NCBI RefSeq assembly: GCF_000010525.1
Contig: NC_009937.1
Location: forward strand, 687,501-751,500
Reading direction: 5' to 3'
From: Azorhizobium caulinodans ORS 571
GTDB taxonomy: Bacteria; Pseudomonadota; Alphaproteobacteria; Rhizobiales; Xanthobacteraceae
DNA length: 64,000 nt
In this document: in pieces, positions 1-6,628 of the stretch
Layout of the letters: every line of letters starts with the position of its first letter
Position numbering within the stretch: the first letter of the stretch is position 1
Position numbers and translations under genes: made by a program
Notes under the pieces: model-generated
The model's input: only the letters and a program-made list of their open reading frames with translations
What the model was told of the DNA's origin: nothing
Database searches by the model: none

Positions 1-2
1 AA

Positions 3-932
3 TGGCGGCGGCTGATCCGCGCCGCGTTCGAGGCGGCGATCGACGAGAACGGCCGCAAGACCGGGACGCTGTCCATGGCGTTCGCCAAGCCGCTCGGCGA
101 CATCGTCTCCCTGCGCGGCGCGGTGTGCGGCGTGATCTGGGAAGGGCGCCCCCAGATCCTCATCCTGCTGACCGACACGAGCCGGGTGCGCAATGCCGAG
201 TTGCAACTGATGCAGGCGGCCAAGCTCGCGACCCTGGGCGAGATGGCCACCGCCATCGCCCATGAGCTCAACCAGCCGCTCGCGGTGATCAAGATGGCGG
301 TCGCCAATGCCCGCCGGCTGGTGCTGAGCGAAGCGGATCCGGAGGCCATCACCAGCAAGCTCGATCGCATCGGTGCGCAGGTGGACCGGGCGAAACGCAT
401 CACCGATCAGGTGCGGCGCTATGCCCGCATGCCCGGCGATCAGACCGCCTCCTTCGTATTGCGGCAGGCGGTTGAGCTGGCGGCGGGCTTCGTGGCCGAG
501 CAATATCGCGCCGCGGGCATCCGCATGGTGCTCGATCTCGAGGTCTCCCCGGAGCTTCTGGTGAGTGGCGACCAGACCATGTTCGAGCAGGTGATCGTGA
601 ACCTGCTGATCAATTCGCGCGATGCCTACGACAGCCAGCGGCAGGATACGCACCAGCCACAGGTGGTGGTGCGTGCGGTGGTGCGGGGCGGCGAGGTGGT
701 GATCGAGGTGACGGACGATGCGGGCGGCATCCGGAATGATATTCTGGGCAACATCTTCGATCCCTTCTGCACCACAAAATCGGCGGAAAAGGGCACTGGT
801 CTCGGTCTCTCCATGGCGCGCAATGTGGTGCGTGACATGAACGGGACCATTGCTGCCGAGAACGTGGAGGGCGGAGCGCGCTTCACCATCGTTCTGCCGG
901 CGGCCCGCACGCAAGCCCAGGATGTTGCCTGA
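3..932 (+). CDS. Sensor histidine kinase, C-terminal part (5' end outside window)
   Basis: The reading frame is open to the left edge, so only the last 309 residues are visible. They hold a dimerisation/phosphoacceptor helix with the motif IAHELNQPLAV (His codon at 261-263), then a GHKL ATPase domain with N box NLLINSRDAY, G1 DDAGGI, F box DPFCTTK and G2 GTGLGLS. This is a complete kinase core. The residues before the His look like the end of a PAS-type sensor, but the sensory part is not in the window. The stop overlaps the next start by one base (TGATG), so it is the first visible gene of a four-gene signalling operon and probably phosphorylates one or more of the three receiver proteins that follow (inference from position). 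Confidence 0.9.
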   Translation, partial: WRRLIRAAFEAAIDENGRKTGTLSMAFAKPLGDIVSLRGAVCGVIWEGRPQILILLTDTSRVRNAELQLMQAAKLATLGEMATAIAHELNQPLAVIKMAVANARRLVLSEADPEAITSKLDRIGAQVDRAKRITDQVRRYARMPGDQTASFVLRQAVELAAGFVAEQYRAAGIRMVLDLEVSPELLVSGDQTMFEQVIVNLLINSRDAYDSQRQDTHQPQVVVRAVVRGGEVVIEVTDDAGGIRNDILGNIFDPFCTTKSAEKGTGLGLSMARNVVRDMNGTIAAENVEGGARFTIVLPAARTQAQDVA

Positions 933-1303
933 TGCCGGGTTATTCGATTCTGATCTGTGACGACGAACAGGAGCTGGCCGAGGAACTGGGGGAGTTTTTC
1001 AGCTCATTGGGGTGGAACGTGCGTGTGTGCCTGACGGCGCCCGCGGCCCGCGCCGCGCTGCATGACGGCTTCGTGCCCAACTGCCTCCTCACCGACCTGC
1101 GCATCGCCGATCACGATGGAGCCGAGCTTGTGTCGCACGTCCGCGGGCTTCCAAAGGAATTGCAGCCGAAGGTTGTTGCGATTATTACTGGCCATGTGGT
1201 GAGCGAGACCGAAGCGGCGGACTTCAAAGCGGATTTTCTGTTTGTGAAGCCGGTTGATCCGGTGGTCGTGATGGAGGGAATTGAGCGTCTCCTTGCCGGC
1301 TGA
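932..1303 (+). CDS. Stand-alone response regulator receiver
   Basis: A 123-residue protein made only of a CheY-like receiver domain. The acidic pocket (CDDEQE near residue 10), the phosphoacceptor segment LLTDLRIADHDG, the conserved Thr (ITGH) and the Lys (VKPVD) are all present, so it should accept phosphate. It has no output domain, so it may be a phosphate shuttle, sink or protein-binding regulator. It is translationally coupled to the upstream kinase through a one-base overlap and is followed 30 bases later by a receiver-EAL gene with a purine-rich ribosome site (AGGGGATAG). Confidence 0.88.
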   Translation: MPGYSILICDDEQELAEELGEFFSSLGWNVRVCLTAPAARAALHDGFVPNCLLTDLRIADHDGAELVSHVRGLPKELQPKVVAIITGHVVSETEAADFKADFLFVKPVDPVVVMEGIERLLAG

Positions 1304-1333
1304 GCTCCGGGGAGGGCGCCAACAGGGGATAGA

Positions 1334-2554
1334 ATGCCGCGCGCCCAGGCCGTGCTCGTTCTCGATGATGAACCGGAATTACGGGAAGATCTGGCTGAGC
1401 TTCTCGTGGGTGCCGGTTTTTCGGCCGAAGGGCGGGGCGATGCCCGGAGCCTGACCGACGCCGAGTTCGGGGCCTTCGACGTGGTGATCCTCGACCTCGC
1501 CATGCCGGGAACGGACGGGCTCAGTGTCCTCGGCCGCCTCGCCCATGTGCCGCAGGCCCCCCGCATCATTTTCATTTCCGGACATGGCGAGGATGTGCTC
1601 CAGACGGCGGCCGCCGTGGCGCGCCGGGAGCACCTCCAGGTCGCGGGTGTTCTGCGCAAGCCCTTCACGGCCGAGGATGTGCTGCGGCTGCTCGGTCAAT
1701 CCTGGGTGCCGCTCGATTCCGGCGCGAGCATCGCCTGGTCCGACGCCGACATCCGCTCGGCGCTCGCCGAAGCCATTGATGAACGCGCACTCTCCGTGGC
1801 GTTCCAGCCCAAGGTGACCGCCAAGGGGCTGATTTTCGCCGGGGCGGAAGCGCTGCTGACCGGAGACCTGCCGCGGCTCGGATATGTCTCCCCCGAAATC
1901 ATCGTGCGGGCCGCCACCCGCGAGCCGGAACTGATCGGGGCGATGAGCCTCGAGGTGCTGCGGTGTTCTGCCGCGGCGTGCCGGGCCTGGATCGATGCGG
2001 GCTGGGATGTGCCGGTGAGCGTTAATCTGCCTTTCGAGGTGCTGTGCCTGCCGGACATTTCGGAACGGCTGCTGTCGCCGATCCACGAAGAGGGCCTCAT
2101 GCCCCGGCATGTCATCTTCGAACTCACCGAAGATGCAATTTATGATTCCTCAAGTGACGTACTGGCAATCTTGGCGCGGTTGCGCCTCGCGGGATTCGGC
2201 CTGTCGCTGGATGACGTGGGGCGCCGGCAGAGCGGCTTGCTCCAGCTGGCCAATCTGCCGATCACGGAAGTGAAGATCGATCTCCAACTGCTCGCTCAGG
2301 CACGAACCTGGAGCAAATCCCGCAGCGTGTTTGTGTCGGTGGCCGAACTCGGTCATCGTCTCGGATTGACGGTCGTGGCGGAGGGCGTTGAAACGCGTGA
2401 TGACCTTGTGCTCGTCCGCAGCCTTCCCGTGGATTATGTTCAAGGCTATCTCGTGTCGAGAAAACAACATTTGCCGGATCTCCTTGCCATGCTGGCAGCC
2501 AGTTCATCCCGCGGGGCGCCCTTCGCTCCGGATCACGTGGTTCCGATATCATGA
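1334..2554 (+). CDS. Response regulator with EAL domain (c-di-GMP phosphodiesterase-like)
   Basis: 406 residues: an N-terminal receiver (about 5-120; LVLDDEPE, ILDLAMPG, LRKPF) followed by an EAL domain (about 150-395). Most EAL metal/catalytic segments are visible: GAEALL, VSVNLP, FELTED, VKID, AEGVET and VQGYL. Two places differ from the textbook form: the Arg after EALL is absent, and the loop normally DDFGTG reads DDVGRRQSG. In active family members these residues support substrate binding and dimer coupling, so activity is likely but not certain. The gene lies in the kinase operon and overlaps the next gene by four bases. Lowering c-di-GMP usually favours motility, which would suit its place beside the flagellar cluster (inference). 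Confidence 0.87.
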   Translation: MPRAQAVLVLDDEPELREDLAELLVGAGFSAEGRGDARSLTDAEFGAFDVVILDLAMPGTDGLSVLGRLAHVPQAPRIIFISGHGEDVLQTAAAVARREHLQVAGVLRKPFTAEDVLRLLGQSWVPLDSGASIAWSDADIRSALAEAIDERALSVAFQPKVTAKGLIFAGAEALLTGDLPRLGYVSPEIIVRAATREPELIGAMSLEVLRCSAAACRAWIDAGWDVPVSVNLPFEVLCLPDISERLLSPIHEEGLMPRHVIFELTEDAIYDSSSDVLAILARLRLAGFGLSLDDVGRRQSGLLQLANLPITEVKIDLQLLAQARTWSKSRSVFVSVAELGHRLGLTVVAEGVETRDDLVLVRSLPVDYVQGYLVSRKQHLPDLLAMLAASSSRGAPFAPDHVVPIS

Positions 2555-3339
2555 GCACCGAAAACTCCGTTCCGCGCGTTCTGCTGGTTGACGATGATCC
2601 GGATGTCCTCGCCGAACTCAGCGAGGGGCTTGATGCGCTGGGCCTGCCCTCGCTGACGGCTGAAACGGCTGTTGAGGCGCTCGACATCGTGCAGCGCCAT
2701 GACGATCTCCAGGTGATCGTCACGGATCTGCAGATGCCACGCATCGACGGCATCGAACTCCTGCAGAAGCTGGCGGTCCGCCGGCGGACGAAGCCCATGG
2801 CGGCGATCGTCATCACCGGCCATGCCTCGCTCGACCGGGCGGTCGGGGCCCTGCGCCTGCACGCGGTGGACTTCCTTCAGAAGCCGCTGTCGGCCGAAGA
2901 GGTGGCGCACGCCATCCATCGGGCGTTCTCGCTGGTGGAAGACGAGACGGCGGCGGCGAACGGCAATCCCACCACTCTGGTGCAGCCCACCGCGCGGCCG
3001 AACTATCTTAAGGCGCTCGTGGCCGCACGGGCGGATCGCGATGCGATCTTCCAGGCGGGGCTGTTCTCTGATCCGGCCTGGGACATGCTGCTGGATCTGG
3101 CGGTTGCGGAAGCCACGAACCGTCCCATCTCGGTGACGAGCCTGTGCATCGCGTCCGGCGTGCCGACGACGACGGCCCTGCGCCGCATCGATGATCTGAA
3201 GGATGCCGGGCTTCTCGACCGCATTCCCGATCCCGGCGATCGGCGGCGCATCCTCGTCAAGCTCACCGCCATGGGACGCGAGCGCATGGAAGCGTTCGTC
3301 CAGAAGCAGGCGGGCCGTCTTGGCCTGAAGCTCGACTGA
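2551..3339 (+). CDS. Response regulator with MarR-like winged-helix output domain
   Basis: 262 residues. The receiver (about 9-125) has LLVDDDPDV, VIVTDLQMP, ITGHAS and LQKPLS, all expected for a phosphorylatable domain. A linker leads to a winged helix (about 170-255): a helix-turn-helix segment around PISVTSLCIASGVP and a wing with DPGDRRRILVKLT, which resemble MarR-family regulators rather than OmpR, NarL or Fis outputs. It starts within the upstream stop (ATGA overlap) and ends the operon. It is likely the DNA-binding arm of this pathway; its targets cannot be read from the sequence. Receiver-MarR fusions are an uncommon architecture. Confidence 0.85.
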   Translation: MSTENSVPRVLLVDDDPDVLAELSEGLDALGLPSLTAETAVEALDIVQRHDDLQVIVTDLQMPRIDGIELLQKLAVRRRTKPMAAIVITGHASLDRAVGALRLHAVDFLQKPLSAEEVAHAIHRAFSLVEDETAAANGNPTTLVQPTARPNYLKALVAARADRDAIFQAGLFSDPAWDMLLDLAVAEATNRPISVTSLCIASGVPTTTALRRIDDLKDAGLLDRIPDPGDRRRILVKLTAMGRERMEAFVQKQAGRLGLKLD

Positions 3340-3525
3340 AATCTGAAACTTCGCGCGCCGGATCTCCGGCGTGCCCTCATCCCGTGCGTCTGGCTTCGGG
3401 AGATGCATCGCCCCGGCCCTTAGGCGGGACGGCATCGGGTTTATGGTTCACATGCGTCGCGGAACAGGCATGCGAACGTTGTCTTTCGTCCTCTTGCACC
3501 GTCACGAACCGCCGCGAGGGCGGCG

Positions 3526-3554
3526 CCCCGGCAGGAGATGCAGGCCTGCCGGGG
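3526..3554. terminator. Hairpin between convergent genes
   Basis: A perfect 10-bp stem (CCCCGGCAGG with its complement) around a 9-base loop lies between the convergent ends of the receiver-MarR gene and ftcR. There is no clear T tract on either side, so it is a terminator-like hairpin that could serve either strand. The rest of the 230-base gap shows no gene. Confidence 0.45.
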
Positions 3555-3569
3555 GAACGCTCTTCCTGA

Positions 3570-4238
3570 TCAGCCGATGAACTGGTAGCCGATGTAGCGC
3601 TTGGCGTCGATCACGTCCTCGCCGAGCTTCATGCGCAGCTTCTTGCGCAGCTTGCTCATGTGGCCTTCGATCACGCTCTCGTCCACGTCATCGTTGAAGA
3701 TGCCGTAGATGGTGTTGAAGATCTGGGTCTTGGTGACGCGGCGGCGGCTGTTCTTGACCAGATACTCAAGAATATGACGCTCACGGCGGGGCAGGGGCAG
3801 CGGAACACCGTCCACTTCCGGGTCGCGGCCATCGAAGAACACGCGCAGGCGGCCGTTGGTGGCCGGGCCGGCGGCCGAGTTCACCCGGCGCCACACCGCG
3901 TCCGAGCGGGCAACGATCTCGCGGACATGGACGGGCTTGCGGACCACGTCGTCGATGCCGGCGGTGAAGAGTTCCAGCGTCTGCTGCAGCGAGCGCACGT
4001 CCTCAAGGGCGATGATCGGCGCGCGGCTGTGGGTGCGGATCATTTCCGGGAAGGCCGGGCGGTTGTCGAACTCGCCAAGGAGGAAGCCCTGCACGGCACC
4101 GATGTCCTGGTCGGACGCCGTATTTAGCCATTCCTTGAATTCGTTGCACCCGAGGCCGAGGGACGAGAAGCCCTCGCGCGAAAAGCTGGAAACGTAACCG
4201 TCCGTGACAGTGGCTCGTTGATCAACGACGACGTACAT
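3570..4238 (-). CDS. ftcR: Flagellar transcriptional regulator FtcR/Rem family
   Basis: 222 residues. The C-terminal part (about 128-222) is an OmpR-type winged helix (PRRERHILEYLVKN, VIEGHMSKLRKKL, KRYIGYQFIG), and the whole protein resembles FtcR of Brucella and Rem of Sinorhizobium, which activate flagellar genes including fliF. The N-terminal receiver-like domain looks degenerate: the acidic pair of strand 1 is reduced to VVVD, no Asp stands at the usual phosphoacceptor place, and the Thr position is Ala, though the KP motif remains. It therefore probably works without phosphorylation and is set by its level. The start follows GGGGGATG. It is monocistronic, with 0.9 kb of non-coding DNA upstream. 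Confidence 0.88.
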   Translation of the reverse strand: MYVVVDQRATVTDGYVSSFSREGFSSLGLGCNEFKEWLNTASDQDIGAVQGFLLGEFDNRPAFPEMIRTHSRAPIIALEDVRSLQQTLELFTAGIDDVVRKPVHVREIVARSDAVWRRVNSAAGPATNGRLRVFFDGRDPEVDGVPLPLPRRERHILEYLVKNSRRRVTKTQIFNTIYGIFNDDVDESVIEGHMSKLRKKLRMKLGEDVIDAKRYIGYQFIG

Positions 4239-4458
4239 GGCTGCATCCCCCGTACAGTCGCGCCTGGCGGCGCGGTGCGATTCAGAAACGAGGCATCGGC
4301 TGATTGCGGGTTCCGAGGCTTCGTTGAGAAACGGTTACCGGCCGGGGGGTGAACGGGCAATCTCAATAGATTCACGAATGGACGCAGAATCGATCCAGTT
4401 TGGGCTCAGTTGCGCTGCGGCGGATGTGCTTTTCGCTTTGCGTGTTGCAAATCCTTTA

Positions 4459-4484
4459 AATTTCGAGCGAATTTCGAGCGAAAT
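4459..4484. promoter_or_regulatory. Tandem palindromic repeat upstream of ftcR (putative operator)
   Basis: TTTCGAGCGAA occurs twice head to tail (4461-4471 and 4472-4482). Each copy contains the imperfect palindrome TTCG-AG-CGAA, and the period of 11 bp is about one helical turn, so two bound dimers would face the same side of the DNA. It lies 220-245 bases before the ftcR start. The arrangement is typical of an operator; the binding protein is unknown. Confidence 0.45.
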
Positions 4485-4685
4485 ACCACTCCAGGATTTG
4501 TCCGCCTTGTCACCTCCCGTTTAGATTGACGCCGATTTGGGCCAATTATGGGAGGAAACGAGGCAAAAACGCCCTGTGTAAAAAGCGTCCTGCAAGCTTC
4601 ATCCGATCAGGAACGTAATCGGTTGCAGAGAGTTCCCGCGTTGCAGAATCGGAAGTTGTAGCGCGCTCGTCATTTCTGTCGAAAT

Positions 4686-4745
4686 GTTCATTAATATCTA
4701 TGAACGGACGTTCAGGCTTCTCGTTAATCTGAAAATTCGTTCAGG
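4686..4745. promoter_or_regulatory. Cluster of GTTCA/TGAAC half sites
   Basis: Four half sites lie within 60 bp: GTTCAT (4686-4691) opposed to ATGAAC (4700-4705), the palindrome TGAACG-GA-CGTTCA (4701-4714), and CGTTCAGG (4738-4745). The region is AT-rich and about 450-500 bases upstream of ftcR. It looks like a binding array for a dimeric regulator; identity unknown. Confidence 0.35.
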
Positions 4746-4989
4746 TTCGCGCGGCGCCCCGTACAACGGACGTTGAGGCCTCATGTGTCGTCCACGAGCC
4801 TGCCCTGGCCTGCGGACAGATGGGACCATCCTGTGCGGTCCAGAAAACCGGGACGCCCGGCAGCGCAGGGATAAGGATTCCGAAGGGGGCTGAACGGATC
4901 TGAAGGAGGGGCGACGCTGGCGCGGCTCTGACGGGCAGCGCGGGCACGCGATCCATGCCCCGTTCCTCTACCGTTCAGGATGTCGGCCG

Positions 4990-5032
4990 GCGCTTAGAAA
5001 GCGCTCGGGCCGGATGCGGAGCATCCGGCCCG
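4990..5032. terminator. Two adjacent perfect hairpins downstream of cheY
   Basis: GCGCTT-AGA-AAGCGC (4990-5004) is followed directly by a 12-bp stem CGGGCCGGATGC with a 3-base loop (5006-5032). They lie about 120-160 bases past the cheY stop on its strand. There is no long T tract. They may be secondary terminators, or the structured end of a transcript from the ftcR-cheY interval. Confidence 0.35.
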
Positions 5033-5094
5033 AATATTCGCCCTGCCGATACCTGCCCGGACACATGCCGTGGGCCGGGCGGGGCCATTCCCGG

Positions 5095-5112
5095 GAAGGG
5101 CTTTCGCCCTTC
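5095..5112 (-). terminator. Hairpin following cheY
   Basis: GAAGGGC-TTTC-GCCCTTC, a 7-bp perfect stem with a 4-base loop, 39 bases past the cheY stop. No strong T run follows, so it is a weak intrinsic terminator candidate. Confidence 0.35.
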
Positions 5113-5150
5113 GATGTGCAGACCGCAGAGGCGAAGGGGCTGTCGCCCGA

Positions 5151-5534
5151 TCAGGCCTCGAACACGGTGTCGATCTTGCCCTTCAGCGTCTGCGCATTGA
5201 ACGGCTTCACGATATAGTTGCTCACGCCGGCCTTCTTGGCGGCGATCACGTTTTCGGATTTGGCTTCCGCCGTCACCATGATGAAGGGGATGTCGCTGAG
5301 ATCGGCGTCATCACGCACGCGCTTCAGCAGCTCGTAACCCGTCATCGGCTCCATGTTCCAGTCGGAAATCACGAGGCCGTACTTGCGCTCTTTCAGCTTG
5401 GCGAGCGCCTCGGTCCCGTCGGACGCCTCGTCAACGTCCTCGAAGCCGATCTGCTTCAAGAGGTTACGAATAATCCGAACCATCGTCTTATAATCATCGA
5501 CGACGAGAACCGGCATTGTCAGGTCAACCGCCAT
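5151..5534 (-). CDS. cheY: Chemotaxis response regulator CheY (cheZ-linked copy)
   Basis: 127 residues, the normal size for a single-domain CheY. Acidic pocket D13/D14, phosphoacceptor D58 (VISDWNME), Thr in MVTAEA and Lys in IVKPFN are present, as is the motif WNMEPMTGYELL typical of motor-binding CheYs. The start follows GGAG with a 6-base gap. It is divergent from cheZ across 191 bases. A second cheY lies in the main che operon at 46.5 kb; because this copy sits with its phosphatase, it is a strong candidate for the one that acts on FliM (inference). Confidence 0.92.
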   Translation of the reverse strand: MAVDLTMPVLVVDDYKTMVRIIRNLLKQIGFEDVDEASDGTEALAKLKERKYGLVISDWNMEPMTGYELLKRVRDDADLSDIPFIMVTAEAKSENVIAAKKAGVSNYIVKPFNAQTLKGKIDTVFEA

Positions 5535-5617
5535 GGCACACTCCGTTAGCGGGAAGCAAGGTCGATACTACCGAGAGGTGACTCATCGGCTGGGCAGTTT
5601 CCGTTTTAGCCAATAAC

Positions 5618-5624
5618 ACCTTGC
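5618..5624 (-). promoter_or_regulatory. GCAAGGT motif upstream of cheY
   Basis: On the minus strand the core reads GGGGCAAGGTGTTATT, about 84 bases before the cheY start. The same GCAAGGT core, in the same orientation, lies upstream of fliF, motE and flgB in this window. Function unproven; the candidate binder is FtcR or RNA polymerase. Confidence 0.3.
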
Positions 5625-5725
5625 CCCAAGCTTGCAACGCTAGATGGGGGGGACTATCCGACATCGGTTGCGATGAACTATAGAAGTACACCATCATTCG
5701 TCGACTGCCCAGTAAGGAGGTTCGG

Positions 5726-6436
5726 ATGTCGGTTAGCCGACGGCCGTTTCGCATCGAGGCTTCGGACCGCATGACCAGCATTGTGGAACCCGCTGGCAGC
5801 GGCCCTATTGCAAATGGCCTCGACGGTCAACTCGATAGGATTCTCAATGAACTCGAGGCGGTTCGCACCGAGATCTCGAAGTTCAAGGAGCGTGATCCGT
5901 CGGTGGATCGCGAGCGTGACCGGAACGCCTTGTGGGCCGGTATCGAGACGATCCAGGACGCCATTCGCAGCACCAAGCGCGAGATCGCGACCCTCCATTC
6001 CGAGGGCACCCGCGGCGAGAACCTGTTCACCGCCACGGACGAGCTCGACCATGTCGTGCAGGATACGGAAGACGCCACCGAGGTGATCCTCTCGGCGGCC
6101 GAAACCATCGACAATTCCATCGCCACGCTGGCTGCGCGCCTTTCGGGCGAGGATCTGACGATGGCCGAGGAGATGCAGGCGCAGATCGTCCGCATTTTCG
6201 AGGCGTGCAACTTCCAGGACATCACCGGCCAGCGCATCCGAAAGGTCGTGAAGCTGATGGTCTTCATCGAAGAGCGCGTCACCCGTATGACGGACATCTG
6301 GGGCGGTGCCGACATGGTGGCCCAGAATTCCGGCATCGCCCAGCGCGAGGGGGACGAGAAGCTTCTCAATGGTCCGGCGCTCGCGACCGACGAGAATGTG
6401 GTGTCGCAGGACGACATCGACTCCCTCTTCGCCTGA
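5726..6436 (+). CDS. cheZ: CheY-P phosphatase CheZ
   Basis: 236 residues, mostly helical. The signature ACNFQDITGQRIRKVV (around residue 158-173) matches the conserved CheZ segment containing the catalytic Gln that positions water on CheY-P. The C-terminal end DDIDSLFA is the short amphipathic helix that docks on CheY. The gene starts after AAGGAGG with a 5-base gap and is divergent from a cheY. CheZ removes phosphate from CheY to reset the motor signal. Many rhizobia lack CheZ and use a second CheY as phosphate sink, so its presence is informative. Confidence 0.93.
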   Translation: MSVSRRPFRIEASDRMTSIVEPAGSGPIANGLDGQLDRILNELEAVRTEISKFKERDPSVDRERDRNALWAGIETIQDAIRSTKREIATLHSEGTRGENLFTATDELDHVVQDTEDATEVILSAAETIDNSIATLAARLSGEDLTMAEEMQAQIVRIFEACNFQDITGQRIRKVVKLMVFIEERVTRMTDIWGGADMVAQNSGIAQREGDEKLLNGPALATDENVVSQDDIDSLFA

Positions 6437-6455
6437 CGCGACCCGCATCGATCCG

Positions 6456-6486
6456 AAAGGCCGGCCTTGTGCCGGCCTTTCTTTTT
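6456..6486 (+). terminator. Intrinsic terminator of cheZ
   Basis: AAAGGCCGGC-CTTGT-GCCGGCCTTT gives a perfect 10-bp stem followed by CTTTTT, 20 bases after the cheZ stop. The GC-rich core plus T run makes a strong Rho-independent terminator. Confidence 0.85.
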
Positions 6487-6519
6487 GGGGCTGATCCTTG
6501 ATCGGCAACACCCGTTCCG

Positions 6520-6544
6520 AGGCTGGCCGCGCGCCGGCCTTTTT
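6520..6544 (+). terminator. Second terminator-like hairpin after cheZ
   Basis: AGGCTGGC and GCCGGCCT pair with one wobble across a 5-base loop and run into TTTTTG. It lies 40 bases past the first terminator and probably backs it up. Confidence 0.5.
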
Positions 6545-6573
6545 GTTGCGCGGAGCCCGGACGCATCGCCGGA

Positions 6574-6602
6574 AAAGAAAAAGCCGCCCCGAGAGGCGGC
6601 TT
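6574..6602 (-). terminator. Intrinsic terminator of the fliF-fliK-transglycosylase unit
   Basis: On the minus strand AAGCCGCC and GGCGGCTT form an 8-bp stem with a 6-base loop, followed by TTTCTTTTCC. It lies 27 bases past the stop of the transglycosylase gene and closes that unit. Confidence 0.8.
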
Positions 6603-6628
6603 GCTGGCTTGATGGATGCCTCGGCGTG

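Larger units (their letters stand above)
4239..5150. other. Long intergenic region upstream of ftcR
   Basis: 912 bases with no convincing protein gene. The half next to ftcR (4239-4740) is AT-richer than the surroundings and holds a tandem palindromic repeat (4459-4484) and a cluster of GTTCA/TGAAC half sites (4686-4745), suggesting an extended control region. The other half (4741-5150) is GC-rich and contains three short perfect hairpins downstream of cheY. A small RNA in this interval is possible but unsupported. Confidence 0.6.
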
